Made by a program: the position numbers and the translations under genes. Shown here piece by piece: positions 18,860 to 28,623 of a stretch of 64,000 nt of DNA. The stretch comes from CAYSEW01 sp964430245 (GTDB taxonomy: Bacteria; Bacteroidota; Bacteroidia; Flavobacteriales_D; Parvicellaceae). Position 1 is the stretch's first letter; each line of letters opens with the position of its first letter. The stretch covers positions 92,251-156,250 of the forward strand of contig CAYSEW010000003.1 of the NCBI GenBank assembly GCA_964430245.1, in the 5' to 3' direction. The notes beneath the pieces were generated by a model, which was given only the letters and a program-made list of their open reading frames with translations, had not been told where the DNA came from and did no database searches.

Positions 18860-20452
18860 ATGAGTATTCAAAAAGAAATAGAAAAAAGAAGAACTTTCGG
18901 AATTATTTCCCATCCAGATGCTGGAAAAACAACACTCACTGAAAAATTACTATTATTTGGAGGTGCCATACAATCTGCCGGTGCTGTAAAAAGTAATAAG
19001 ATCAAAAAGTCAGCTACATCAGATTTTATGGAAATTGAAAAGCAAAGAGGTATTTCTGTAGCTACATCAGTAATGGCTTTTAACTATTTAAATAAACAGA
19101 TTAATATTCTAGACACTCCAGGTCATAAAGATTTTGCAGAAGACACTTATAGGACCTTAACTGCGGTTGACAGTGTAATCATGGTGATAGATTGTGCCAA
19201 TGGCGTAGAATCTCAAACAGAAAAATTAATGGAAGTCTGTAGAATGAGAGATACTCCAGTAATTGTTTTTATCAATAAAATGGATCGCGAAGGACAGGAT
19301 GCATTTGACCTACTGGATGAATTGGAAGAAAAACTTTCTATTAAAGTAAAACCTTTAAGCTGGCCTATCGGCATTGGTGAGACTTTTAAAGGCGTATACA
19401 ATATGCACCGGAATCATCTAAATCTATTTGATGGAAACAAAACAGGAATAGAAAGAGACATCCTTTCAATAAACGATTTAAACAATGACAAACTGGGTGA
19501 ATTAATAGGAAAAGAAGATGCTGATATTCTTAGGGAAGAAGTAGAATTAATCAATGGTGTTTATGACGACTTTAATCCTTCTGATTATTTAAATGGAAAA
19601 TTAGCGCCTGTTTTTTTTGGATCTGCCCTCAATAATTTTGGGGTACAAGAACTTTTAGAAACTTTTCTTGAAATATCCCCCACTCCTAAAGGAAGAGAAA
19701 CCGACAAAAGAAGCGTAGAACCTGAAGAAAATAAATTCAGTGGATTTGTTTTTAAAATTCATGCTAATATAGATCCTAAACATAGGGATAGAATTGCTTT
19801 TTTAAGAATCGTATCAGGGAAATTTGAAAGAAATAAATTTTACAATCATATAAGATTAAATAAAAAACTAAAATTCCCTAACCCTACCAGCTTCATGGCT
19901 TCAAGTAAAGAAGTAATAGATGAAGCATATCCCGGTGATGTTATTGGGCTATATGACTCAGGAAATTTTAAAATTGGTGACACACTTAGTGAAGGTGAAA
20001 ATTTCAATTATAAAGGAATACCTAGCTTTTCTCCTGAACTTTTCAAAGAGATTCAAAACGATAATCCTATGAAAACCAAACAACTTGAAAAAGGAGTCGC
20101 TCAGCTAACAGATGAAGGAGTTGCTCAGCTTTTCACTATGCAACCAGGAAATAGAAAAGTAATTGGAACAGTAGGAGAATTACAATTTGAAGTCATACAA
20201 TACAGATTGCAACATGAGTATGGTGCTTCTTGTAGCTTTATTCCTAAAAACTTTTTTAAAGCATGTTGGATGACTGCTAATGAACCTGCTAAAATTGATG
20301 ATTTTATTAAAAGAAAAGTAGGTAATATTGGATATGACAAAGACCTAAATCCAGTTTTTCTTGCCCCCTCTACTTTTTTGCTCAATCAAGCCGAAGCTGA
20401 TTACCCAGATATTACTTTCCATAAAACATCAGAATTTAAGCTTGATGAATGA
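18860..20452 (+). CDS. prfC: Peptide chain release factor 3 (RF3)
   Basis: RF3 is the GTPase that recycles RF1 and RF2 from the ribosome. About 530 residues, the normal family length, from the ATG at 18860 (MSIQKEIEKRRTFGIISHPD); an in-frame TTG at 18842 would add six residues not seen in the family. GTPase motifs are clear: HPDAGKTT (G1), ISVATSVMAF (switch region), DTPGHKDF (G3) and NKMD (G4). The C-terminal part has the RF3 segment with QFEVIQYRL. The 3' end overlaps the following Nudix gene by 8 bases, which suggests coupling. Confidence 0.95.
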   Translation: MSIQKEIEKRRTFGIISHPDAGKTTLTEKLLLFGGAIQSAGAVKSNKIKKSATSDFMEIEKQRGISVATSVMAFNYLNKQINILDTPGHKDFAEDTYRTLTAVDSVIMVIDCANGVESQTEKLMEVCRMRDTPVIVFINKMDREGQDAFDLLDELEEKLSIKVKPLSWPIGIGETFKGVYNMHRNHLNLFDGNKTGIERDILSINDLNNDKLGELIGKEDADILREEVELINGVYDDFNPSDYLNGKLAPVFFGSALNNFGVQELLETFLEISPTPKGRETDKRSVEPEENKFSGFVFKIHANIDPKHRDRIAFLRIVSGKFERNKFYNHIRLNKKLKFPNPTSFMASSKEVIDEAYPGDVIGLYDSGNFKIGDTLSEGENFNYKGIPSFSPELFKEIQNDNPMKTKQLEKGVAQLTDEGVAQLFTMQPGNRKVIGTVGELQFEVIQYRLQHEYGASCSFIPKNFFKACWMTANEPAKIDDFIKRKVGNIGYDKDLNPVFLAPSTFLLNQAEADYPDITFHKTSEFKLDE

Positions 20453-20873
20453 ATTAATCAACAATTTTAATTTACGGGTCTACGCTCTGATCATTGAAGA
20501 TAAAAGTATCCTATTAAGTAAAGAGCTTATAAGAGGAGAAATTGCCATTAAATTCCCTGGTGGAGGGGTTGAGCCAGGTGAAGGCGTATTAGATGCTCTT
20601 CAAAGAGAAGCTAAAGAAGAATTAGGACAACTACTAACCACTCATCAACATTTCTACACCACTGATTTTTTTCAGCAAAGCTCCTTTAACAATCAAGACC
20701 AATTGATCTCCATTTATTACAATGCGTCTTTAAGCAGCGAACTAAATAACCAAAACACTATTCCACTACCCGATCATCCTATTTTCTTTTGGAAAAATAT
20801 TAATCAAATTCAAACCAATGATCTAAAGTTTCCAATTGACAGGCATGTTTTAAAACTACTTAAAGCGAGATAA
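20445..20873 (+). CDS. Nudix hydrolase
   Basis: About 142 residues from the ATG at 20445. This start gives a normal Nudix N-terminus, whereas the open frame extends upstream inside prfC without an appropriate domain. The Nudix box is complete: G-x5-E-x7-REAKEELGQ, beginning at GGVEPGEG (about residues 41-63), and matches the GX5EX7REUXEEXGU consensus. The substrate (a nucleotide or related diphosphate) cannot be predicted. It overlaps prfC by 8 bases and ends before a separate promoter region at about 20880-20940. Confidence 0.85.
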   Translation: MNELINNFNLRVYALIIEDKSILLSKELIRGEIAIKFPGGGVEPGEGVLDALQREAKEELGQLLTTHQHFYTTDFFQQSSFNNQDQLISIYYNASLSSELNNQNTIPLPDHPIFFWKNINQIQTNDLKFPIDRHVLKLLKAR

Positions 20874-20945
20874 CATTCCTTTACTTTATATTTACAATTC
20901 ATTAAACTTTAAAGCACTTTTAGTGTCTATTATAAAAATTCAAAT

Positions 20946-21722
20946 ATGAAGAGACTGATCTATTTCTTTATTTATACTTTTCTTTTCCATAATCTATCGA
21001 TAACTGCTCAACAGTTCAGTGATTTTGAAACCTGGAATTCTCTGGGTATTCAAAAAAAATTATTTGATAACAACTTAACCCTTTCATTATCAGAAGAAAT
21101 CCGATTTAAAGACAATAGCTCTACAATGGATCAATTCTTTACAGAATTTGGAATAAAATATAAATTTTTTGACCATTGGTCTATTGGGACTGGCTATCGA
21201 ATCATCAGAGAAAATGAGGGAAAAGATCCTAATTCGAAACAAAAAAGATGGAATACAGACCTTGGATTCAAACATGATATTGAGCGATTTTCTTTAGGAT
21301 ATAGAATTCGCTATCAAAACAAAAGCTATTCTGGTGATTCTAAAGATGAAGGAGATGTTCCCGTTCAAAAATTACGAGCAAGGCTTAAGGTCAATTATAA
21401 TATTAAAAATTGGAAATGGGATCCTTACCTAGCTGCAGAACTTTTCTGGACAAAAGAGACTATCCCTGTCAACAACTATATTGAGTCGATTCATGTAAAT
21501 GACATAGAGGTTTCTGGTTTACAAAAGATTCGTTTAACATTTGGTACATCTAAAAAATTCAAAAAAATAGGTCAGCTCAATCTATTTTATCGATTCGAAC
21601 ATGAATTCAGCAAATATCCTTACTCATATATTGAAATGAATGACTGGTCTACTCTAACTCATGGTCCAGTAGCTAATAATAATTGGCACGTATTAGGCAT
21701 CAATTTCAACTTTAATCTCTAA
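20946..21722 (+). CDS. DUF2490 outer-membrane beta-barrel protein
   Basis: This 258-residue protein has a signal peptide (MKRLIYFFIYTFLFHNLSITAQ). The mature part starts DFETWNSLGIQKKL, a recognisable opening of DUF2490 proteins. It continues as alternating strands such as YKFFDHWSIGTGYRI and FSLGYRIRYQNKSY, consistent with a barrel of about 12 strands. Family function is unknown. It lies 10 bases before a CotH-family lipoprotein gene. In my recollection this pairing of a DUF2490 barrel with a CotH protein recurs in Bacteroidota, which suggests a shared envelope role. Confidence 0.75.
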   Translation: MKRLIYFFIYTFLFHNLSITAQQFSDFETWNSLGIQKKLFDNNLTLSLSEEIRFKDNSSTMDQFFTEFGIKYKFFDHWSIGTGYRIIRENEGKDPNSKQKRWNTDLGFKHDIERFSLGYRIRYQNKSYSGDSKDEGDVPVQKLRARLKVNYNIKNWKWDPYLAAELFWTKETIPVNNYIESIHVNDIEVSGLQKIRLTFGTSKKFKKIGQLNLFYRFEHEFSKYPYSYIEMNDWSTLTHGPVANNNWHVLGINFNFNL

Positions 21723-21732
21723 GACATCTACA

Positions 21733-23121
21733 ATGAAAATTTTTCTAAAATACTTTTTTATACTATCTCTTATTTTTGGCTGTATCACATTCACTTTTAA
21801 CAGCTGTAAAAAAATAGACACTTCTGAAATAGGTTATCTTAATCCAGATTATGGCGTTGTTTTTAATCAAGATGAAGTACAAAGATTAGACATAGTGATC
21901 GATCCAGAATACTGGACGGTCATGCAAGAAGACCTGCAAGAAATTTTAAGTCAGCAAGGCCCTGGAATGGGATTTTCTGATCAATCTCCTATTTATATCC
22001 CCTGTCAAGTATTTCACAAAGACAAACAATGGTATCATGTTGGAATTAGATATAAAGGGAATTCAAGCTTAAATAATCAAAATAACAAGCATCCATTTAG
22101 GTTGGAGTTCGATCATTTTGATAATGAAAATCCAATGATTCAAGACCAGTCTTTTTACGGATTCAAACAACTATCTTTTGGAAATGGTTTTAAGGACCCT
22201 TCCTTTTTACATGAAAAGATCGCTTCAGATGTTTACCGAGAATTTGGTATCCCTTGTGCTAAAACTGCTTTTTACAGAATTTATATAAATTATGGAGAGG
22301 GTCCTATCTATTTTGGTTTATTTACCATGGTTGAAGTCGTTTTTGACACAATGCTAGAAGAACAATTCGGAAATAACTCTGGCAATTGCTACAAACCTGA
22401 TGGTAATGGCGCTCGTTTAAATAACATCAATCAAATTACAAGCGACTTTTTCGCTAATAAAACTAATTCAACTGCTTCTTTAGATGATATTAATGAATTA
22501 GTAACTGCACTTGTTTCTTCTAATAGAAATAGTGATCCAGCAAAATGGAGATCGGACTTAGAAGAAATTTTTAATGTAGACTTGTTTCTTAAATGGTTAG
22601 CAGCCAATACCACCATGAAGAACTGGGATACTTATGGACAAATGACTCATAATTATTATTTATACAACGACCCTTCTACAGATAAGCTTACATGGATACC
22701 TTGGGATAACAACGAAACTTTCTCTGATGGACCAGGTGGTGGTGGACCTGGAGGTCCGGGTGGGCCAGGTGGTGGTGGACCTCAGGCACTTGAGTTTGAC
22801 TTTAGTGACCTCTCTAATAACCCTATGAGTAATGGAATTGTTGCATGGCCATTAATTAGATATTTATATGATGATGCTGTTTATAGAACTAACTATGATG
22901 ACTATATAGACCTTTTTATTAATACTGCATTTGAACCCGGTAAAATGACTGATCAGATTACTGCTGCACATGAATTGATTTCACCTTATGTTATTGGAAA
23001 TGAGGGAGAAATAGCCGGATATACCTTTCTTAATAATGAAGCGGAATTTACCTCATCATTGAATGAATTGATACAGTTTGTTCAAGATAGATACAACGAA
23101 GCGGATGCTTATACGCCCTAA
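21733..23121 (+). CDS. CotH-family lipoprotein
   Basis: This 462-residue protein has a lipoprotein-type signal: the hydrophobic stretch 8-22 is followed by FNSCKK with the likely lipidated Cys at 25. The CotH domain spans about 45-400. Family segments include VGIRYKGNSSLNN, KHPFRLEFDHFD and YFGLFTMVEVVF, plus the WIPWDNNETF loop. CotH proteins of spore formers are atypical protein kinases; whether bacterial envelope versions phosphorylate anything is unknown. A Gly/Pro-rich linker of about 20 residues (GPGGGGPGG type) is inserted near residues 333-352, just after WIPWDNNETF. It is convergent with a second CotH protein. Confidence 0.8.
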   Translation: MKIFLKYFFILSLIFGCITFTFNSCKKIDTSEIGYLNPDYGVVFNQDEVQRLDIVIDPEYWTVMQEDLQEILSQQGPGMGFSDQSPIYIPCQVFHKDKQWYHVGIRYKGNSSLNNQNNKHPFRLEFDHFDNENPMIQDQSFYGFKQLSFGNGFKDPSFLHEKIASDVYREFGIPCAKTAFYRIYINYGEGPIYFGLFTMVEVVFDTMLEEQFGNNSGNCYKPDGNGARLNNINQITSDFFANKTNSTASLDDINELVTALVSSNRNSDPAKWRSDLEEIFNVDLFLKWLAANTTMKNWDTYGQMTHNYYLYNDPSTDKLTWIPWDNNETFSDGPGGGGPGGPGGPGGGGPQALEFDFSDLSNNPMSNGIVAWPLIRYLYDDAVYRTNYDDYIDLFINTAFEPGKMTDQITAAHELISPYVIGNEGEIAGYTFLNNEAEFTSSLNELIQFVQDRYNEADAYTP

Positions 23122-23126
23122 TAATT

Positions 23127-25196
23127 CTATTGTTTAATAAGTTTAATAACCCTTGAATTATTATCAATTGTAACACAAAATAGATACACTCCTTTAGACA
23201 GATTTTGCAATATCGGAATATTACTGTTATCTATGATCAAATGATTGTCTGCTTTATAATGATGGTTATATATCTGTTTTCCATATATATCATATAAAGA
23301 AACACCTATATAATTACTCGGTTTTAAACCATGTAATTCAACAAAAAACTGATCTACAAAAGGGTTAGGAAAAACTTTAACATCTATAGTGTTTTCTAAA
23401 TTACCATCGGCTAAAAAAGCACAATCTACAGCACTTCCGGGAAGGTTATTATCTATCCACTGCAGCCTGTCCTGGATCCAAGTTTTAAGATAATCCAGCT
23501 CATTTGCATAATTATTACCCACATAATTGTTGGGCCACACATAAGAGCTAAGAATATCCCAACGATTAAAGTTTCTTTGTATTGGAGCTAACAGCAAATT
23601 ACTCACGCTATCAATCACATAAAAAATAGAGTCTGTATGAAATGGGCCCTCTCTTAACTCCTCCCAACGACAATTGATTCTATTAAGGAATTCAGGGTCA
23701 CTCAACATTCTATTCCACCAAAACGGGATCTCCCATCCCCCAGGACAAAAGGAATTAAAATCAGTCATCCACCCTGTATGTGAACCCCCTAAACAATAAT
23801 CTGCATTACCCAAAGCTAAATTATAATCCCATGGTGGACCAATGTATAGCTTGCCGTTTTTACTTTCTTTATCCTTGTACAAAAAGGTACTCAATCGATA
23901 ACCATCTACATTTTTAGTAGCTTCTGTTAGAAGCATATGATCTACAAATGAATTAATATCCGCATAACTTCTATATCCTAAAATTGAATCCTGATAATTA
24001 GGACCAGAAAGTACATCTTCAAAAGTCGTTATATAAGATTCTATGTAATTTTTTTGCGCTGGCAGAATATCGTCTGCTTCAGGATAATGATATAAAAATT
24101 CAATACTTTGTGGGTTTGATGAAATAGTTGGATATGGAGAGGTCCATGAAGCATTATTTACACCAGTAAATTTATCGATCTTTACTATATAACCACCAGT
24201 TAATGAATCACCTGCAAGATCATCAAAATCTAGTGTTGCAATATCCACCCTTCCATTGTCTTTTTTAATCTTCTCTGTAAAAAGATAAACTCCTTTATAC
24301 TCATTATTAATTATCAATTCACAAAACTGTGTCCTAGGTGCATAATAATACATTTGACGTCCCAAATAATAGGATAGAAAATTTCTTAATAAAGATTTAT
24401 CGCTATATGGTCCATGAAAAACCCAATCGTTCTCTGACGGCATTCCAAACAAAGGCACATTCAAATTAGCACCTGTACCATCCCTAGTTTCAACTCCATA
24501 TCCTTTTTTGGGAAACATTGCAGAAGAAGAACCCCTAATTTCTATTCCAATCTCTCCATCATATTCATTGTAAGGATCTGTATTATTATTGTAATTTCCC
24601 GCTCCATTATTTACAATCCCCATCTGTGCCGTTATTTTTGGCTCATCTATTATGGATTGGCCTAATGTATTAATGTAAATCAATGGAAGTATACTTGAAT
24701 CTGGTAGATCGAAAGCAATACTTGTATCGATATTCAGCTGATAATTACCCATTGCACCAGCATCATAACCATCAATCACAAAATAAAAAATAGTATTGGG
24801 TTGTAATAAAACTCCCGAAAGAACAGAGTTATAGGGTGCAGAATAAGCAGGAGATTGGCAACCATCTTCCTGGCAAGCTATAGGTATTGTATTACAAGCA
24901 CCTTGATATATATAAAGCTGAGAATCATAATCTGTAATAGCCTCACATAAGGAAGCATCTATAAACTCAGGTGAATTTCCAGTTATATAATAATATACCT
25001 GATCTGGAGCTCCACCAACATTACCTATATCTGGACAATTTTCATAATAATCATCGATAGCTGTTGCAGTATTACCTATACCAACAAATGGTATCGAAAA
25101 AATCTGTGTAGCCGAAGAACAATCCTCACCTCCCGACTGTGAGGACAAAGTAGCGGGTAAGAATAGAAAAATTAAACCAATTAATAAAAAATGCAT
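23127..25196 (-). CDS. CotH-family secreted protein with T9SS sorting domain
   Basis: 689 residues. After a signal peptide (1-19) comes a beta-rich N-terminal domain (about 25-165, Cys-rich: GGEDCSSATQIF). A CotH domain follows (about 175-560) with EIRGSSSAMFPKKGYGVETRD, SLLRNFLSYYLGR, CELIINNEYKGVYLFTEKIKKD and GPPWDYNLALGN. A T9SS type A module closes the protein (about 610-689, VFPNPFVDQFFVEL). This is the common large CotH form in Bacteroidota. It faces the lipoprotein CotH gene with only 5 bases between the stops. Confidence 0.85.
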   Translation of the reverse strand: MHFLLIGLIFLFLPATLSSQSGGEDCSSATQIFSIPFVGIGNTATAIDDYYENCPDIGNVGGAPDQVYYYITGNSPEFIDASLCEAITDYDSQLYIYQGACNTIPIACQEDGCQSPAYSAPYNSVLSGVLLQPNTIFYFVIDGYDAGAMGNYQLNIDTSIAFDLPDSSILPLIYINTLGQSIIDEPKITAQMGIVNNGAGNYNNNTDPYNEYDGEIGIEIRGSSSAMFPKKGYGVETRDGTGANLNVPLFGMPSENDWVFHGPYSDKSLLRNFLSYYLGRQMYYYAPRTQFCELIINNEYKGVYLFTEKIKKDNGRVDIATLDFDDLAGDSLTGGYIVKIDKFTGVNNASWTSPYPTISSNPQSIEFLYHYPEADDILPAQKNYIESYITTFEDVLSGPNYQDSILGYRSYADINSFVDHMLLTEATKNVDGYRLSTFLYKDKESKNGKLYIGPPWDYNLALGNADYCLGGSHTGWMTDFNSFCPGGWEIPFWWNRMLSDPEFLNRINCRWEELREGPFHTDSIFYVIDSVSNLLLAPIQRNFNRWDILSSYVWPNNYVGNNYANELDYLKTWIQDRLQWIDNNLPGSAVDCAFLADGNLENTIDVKVFPNPFVDQFFVELHGLKPSNYIGVSLYDIYGKQIYNHHYKADNHLIIDNSNIPILQNLSKGVYLFCVTIDNNSRVIKLIKQ

Positions 25197-25219
25197 ATTC
25201 TTACAATATATACAAAATA

Positions 25220-25648
25220 CTATTTATCGAATAGCTTTTCCAATGAATTAAAGGCCTTAAATTCTAAGGCATTACCTGAAGGATCTTGAAAAAACATTGT
25301 AGCTTGTTCACCGGGCTCACCTTTAAATCTAATATAGGGTTCAATTATAAAATCCATTTTCAAAGATTTTAAATGATCGGCTAAATTTTGCCAGTCTTGC
25401 ATAGTAAGCACCACTCCAAAATGAGGAACTGGAACACCATGACCGTCTACTTGATTATTATTAACATTCGCTTTATAACCAGTTTCATGAATAACGAATT
25501 GATGTCCATAAAAATTAAAATCCACCCATTTTATATCGGACCGTCCCTCTTCCATCTGCATTACTTCATTATAAAACTTTCTACATATCTCTAGGTCATG
25601 TACTGGAATAGCCAAATGAAATGGTCTTAAAAGTTTTGATTGATTCAT
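25220..25648 (-). CDS. VOC (glyoxalase/bleomycin-resistance fold) protein
   Basis: This 142-residue protein has the VOC fold pattern: HLAIPVHDLEICRKFYNEVM at the N-terminus, PHFGVVLTMQDWQNL in the middle and MFFQDPSGNALEFKAF at the C-terminus. The last motif carries the usual metal-ligand Glu in the N-x-L-E-F frame, and His residues in HLAIP and PHFG are likely further ligands. The reaction cannot be predicted. It starts 26 bases after the peroxiredoxin stop on the same strand, so they probably share a transcript. Confidence 0.75.
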   Translation of the reverse strand: MNQSKLLRPFHLAIPVHDLEICRKFYNEVMQMEEGRSDIKWVDFNFYGHQFVIHETGYKANVNNNQVDGHGVPVPHFGVVLTMQDWQNLADHLKSLKMDFIIEPYIRFKGEPGEQATMFFQDPSGNALEFKAFNSLEKLFDK

Positions 25649-25674
25649 TTTAAATCAAAATATGAGTTAAAGAT

Positions 25675-26241
25675 TTAATTTACTGGACAAAATTCTCCAT
25701 TTTTTTCAAAATATTGTAAAGCGTCTACAGTTCTCAATACTTCATCTACATTTCTAACCAATGTAAAAAAGTTAGTGATTTGATGTTGTACAACTCCATT
25801 TTTATCAATCAAAAACAAACCCCTGAAAGGAATCATTGGACCAGTAGAAAAAACCTGATCATTTTCATCAATATCATATTCACCAAACAAAACACCATAA
25901 TTTGTACTAATAGTTTTGGTACTATCTGCAACAATGGGATAAGTTATTCCTTCAATTCCTCCATTTTCTTTGCTTGTCTTTAGCCAAGCTAAATGAGATT
26001 CCTCTGTATCTGTAGAGCAGGCAATTACTTCAACATCTTTTGATTGAAAATCGTTTAACTTATCCTGAAATTGATGCAATTCATAAGGGCATATTCCAGA
26101 AAAATCTTTGGGATAAAAAAAGAAGACGACATATTTTTTACCTAGAAATTGTTCCAAAGAAAATTGATCTACTATTTCATTACCATGTACTACTGCTTTT
26201 GCAGAAAACAAAGGTGCTTTTTTACCAACTAATGATGACAT
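25675..26241 (-). CDS. Typical 2-Cys peroxiredoxin (AhpC/Prx1 type)
   Basis: Predicted to reduce H2O2 and organic peroxides. The 188-residue protein has the peroxidatic Cys C51 in YPKDFSGICPYEL. The conserved T of PxxxTxxC is replaced by S, an accepted variant. The C-terminal resolving Cys C185 is in GEFCPVN. The segment GPMIPFRGLFLIDKNGVVQH is also family-typical. It is divergent from katG across a 200-base intergenic region, which suggests a shared peroxide-responsive locus. I did not find a clear OxyR or PerR box there. Confidence 0.85.
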   Translation of the reverse strand: MSSLVGKKAPLFSAKAVVHGNEIVDQFSLEQFLGKKYVVFFFYPKDFSGICPYELHQFQDKLNDFQSKDVEVIACSTDTEESHLAWLKTSKENGGIEGITYPIVADSTKTISTNYGVLFGEYDIDENDQVFSTGPMIPFRGLFLIDKNGVVQHQITNFFTLVRNVDEVLRTVDALQYFEKNGEFCPVN

Positions 26242-26364
26242 TTACAATTATTTTAAAAGTTAAAATTCGTATCTATTTTCAGCTGTAAAGTAAAATAAAA
26301 AAAGTCAATCAATATCTATAAATAAAAAATATCGATAATTTGATAAATTAAACTAAAACACCAA

Positions 26365-26394
26365 TTGAAATCAAAAAGAAATATTTTAATTTAG
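26365..26394 (+). promoter_or_regulatory. Candidate katG promoter
   Basis: TTG at 26365-26367 and TAATTTAG at 26387-26394 are separated by 19 bases. The -7 element matches TAnnTTTG in all but one fixed position. The predicted transcription start near 26401 leaves a leader of about 40 bases before the katG ATG. Confidence 0.4.
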
Positions 26395-26441
26395 ACCTCT
26401 AATTTTTTGAAAGCAGTTATTAACTATACAATAGAACAATT

Positions 26442-28574
26442 ATGGATAATGAAATGAAATGTCCTGTAGCACACGGAACGAATTCACAGCACTCTCTTGG
26501 TGCTATGTCAAACAATCAATGGTGGCCAGATCAATTAAATTTAGATATTCTACATCAGCATGATGCTAAATCTAACCCAATGGACGAAGGGTTTAATTAT
26601 AGAGAAGCATTTAAAAACTTAGATTATGATGCTCTTAAGAGAGACCTTAATGACCTAATGACTGATTCTCAAGATTGGTGGCCTGCAGATTATGGACATT
26701 ATGGACCATTTTTTATAAGAATGACCTGGCATGCTGCTGGTACTTATAGAAATACTGATGGCCGTGGTGGCGGTGGTACTGGTGCTCAACGATTTGCTCC
26801 ACTAAATAGCTGGCCTGATAACGGAAACCTAGATAAAGCAAGAAGACTATTATGGCCGATCAAACAAAAATATGGAAACCAAATAAGCTGGGCTGACCTT
26901 ATTATTCTAGCTGGAAATGTTGCTATTGAATCCATGGGTGGCAGAACCTTTGGTTTTAGCGGTGGTAGAGCAGATATATGGGCTCCAGAAAAAGACATAT
27001 TCTGGGGAAAAGAAAATGAATGGCTAACCAACAAACGATATAAAGGTGATAGAGAATTAGACATGCCACTTGCAGCAGTACAAATGGGATTGATCTATGT
27101 GAATCCTCAAGGACCAGATGGTAATCCAGATCCAATTGCTAGCGCAAGAGACATCCGTGAAACATTCAGCAGAATGGCCATGAACGATGAAGAAACAGTT
27201 GCATTAACTGCAGGTGGACATACATTTGGGAAAGCACATGGTGCTGCAAGTGAAGACTTGGTTGAAGTTGAGCCTGAAGGTGCTCCATTAGAACAAATGG
27301 GATTTGGATGGAAAAATGCTCATGGAAAAGGACAAGGAAGAGATACTATTACAAGTGGAATTGAAGGTGCATGGACAGCAAATCCAACAAAATGGGACAA
27401 TGGTTATTTTGACATACTTTTCGGATATGAATGGGAGTTAGTGAAAAGTCCTGCTGGAGCCTATCAATGGCACCCTATCAATCCAAAAGATGAGCACATG
27501 GCGCCAGACCCAGAAGATCCATCTAGAAAAGTTACTACTATGATGACTACTGCTGATATGGCCATGCGTGAAGATCCGGAATACAGGAAAATCTCTAAAA
27601 GATTTCACGAGAACCCAGATGAATTTGCCGATGCATTTGCTAGGGCTTGGTTCAAATTATTACACAGAGACATGGGTCCAAAAACTCGTTATTTAGGTCC
27701 TGAAGTACCCGAAGAAGAACTTATATGGCAAGATCCTATTCCTGCTGGAAATTCCAATTATGATGTAAATGCTGTTAAATCTAAAATTGAAAATAGCAAC
27801 TTATCCGTTCAAGAATTGGTTGAAACCGCATGGGCAAGTGCTTCTACTTATAGAGCTTCAGATATGAGAGGTGGAGCGAATGGAGCTCGTTTGAGATTGG
27901 CTCCTCAAAAGTATTGGAAAGCTAACAAACCCGAACAGCTTGGAAAAGTTTTAGGAGTTCTAGAAGCTATAGCAGCTGAAACTGGTGCATCTGTAGCAGA
28001 TGTAATTGTATTAGCTGGAAATGTAGGAATTGAAAAAGCATCTGGATTGAATGTCCCTTTTACACCTGGAAGAGGTGATGCTACAAAAGAAAATACCGAT
28101 GTAGATTCATTTGCTGTTCTCGAACCAGTTTCTGATGGATTTAGAAATTATCATGATAACAGTCTACCTGTTAATGCTGAAAAAATGTTATTAGATAAAG
28201 CTCAGCTATTGGGTCTTTCAGCACCAGAAATGACTGTTCTATTAGGAGGCATGAGATCTTTAGGAATAAGTTCTGAGGGTCATGGTGTATTTACTGATAA
28301 CCCAGGAACATTGTCCAACGATTGGTTTAAAATTTTATTAGACATGGATGTGGAATGGAAATCAACTGGGGAAAACGCCTATGAAGCTACAGATAGATCT
28401 ACAGGTGAAAAAGTAAGAACAGCAACTAGAGCAGATCTTGTATTCGGATCCAACTCACAGCTAAGAGCACTTGCAGAAGTTTATGCTACTAACGATGCTA
28501 AAGATAAATTTGAAAATGATTTTATTAAAGCATGGAATAAAGTAATGAATCAAGACAGATTCGACCTTATCTAA
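26442..28574 (+). CDS. katG: Catalase-peroxidase KatG
   Basis: KatG is a heme enzyme that both dismutates H2O2 and acts as a peroxidase. The 710-residue two-domain length fits. The distal site is R93, W96 and H97 (FIRMTWHAAG) and the proximal ligand is H260 (TAGGHTFGKAHG). The catalase-specific Trp-Tyr-Met crosslink residues are W96, Y219 (LIYVNPQGP) and M245 (FSRMAMND), so catalase activity is expected. No signal peptide is present, so it is probably cytoplasmic. It is divergent from peroxiredoxin and ends at a strong bidirectional terminator. Confidence 0.97.
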   Translation: MDNEMKCPVAHGTNSQHSLGAMSNNQWWPDQLNLDILHQHDAKSNPMDEGFNYREAFKNLDYDALKRDLNDLMTDSQDWWPADYGHYGPFFIRMTWHAAGTYRNTDGRGGGGTGAQRFAPLNSWPDNGNLDKARRLLWPIKQKYGNQISWADLIILAGNVAIESMGGRTFGFSGGRADIWAPEKDIFWGKENEWLTNKRYKGDRELDMPLAAVQMGLIYVNPQGPDGNPDPIASARDIRETFSRMAMNDEETVALTAGGHTFGKAHGAASEDLVEVEPEGAPLEQMGFGWKNAHGKGQGRDTITSGIEGAWTANPTKWDNGYFDILFGYEWELVKSPAGAYQWHPINPKDEHMAPDPEDPSRKVTTMMTTADMAMREDPEYRKISKRFHENPDEFADAFARAWFKLLHRDMGPKTRYLGPEVPEEELIWQDPIPAGNSNYDVNAVKSKIENSNLSVQELVETAWASASTYRASDMRGGANGARLRLAPQKYWKANKPEQLGKVLGVLEAIAAETGASVADVIVLAGNVGIEKASGLNVPFTPGRGDATKENTDVDSFAVLEPVSDGFRNYHDNSLPVNAEKMLLDKAQLLGLSAPEMTVLLGGMRSLGISSEGHGVFTDNPGTLSNDWFKILLDMDVEWKSTGENAYEATDRSTGEKVRTATRADLVFGSNSQLRALAEVYATNDAKDKFENDFIKAWNKVMNQDRFDLI

Positions 28575-28591
28575 TCTTAAATAGATAATCA

Positions 28592-28623
28592 TAAAAAAGC
28601 CACTTTAAGAGTGGCTTTTTTTA
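28592..28623. terminator. Bidirectional intrinsic terminator between katG and the SpoIIE gene
   Basis: GCCACT at 28599-28604 and AGTGGC at 28610-28615 form a 6-bp stem with a 5-base loop. It is flanked by an A-tract on the left and a T-tract on the right, so it can end transcription of katG (+) and of the minus-strand gene whose stop is at 28621. Confidence 0.85.

Noticed and set aside
26242..26441. OxyR or PerR operator between peroxiredoxin and katG
   Set aside because: No palindrome matching either consensus was convincing in this AT-rich spacer.
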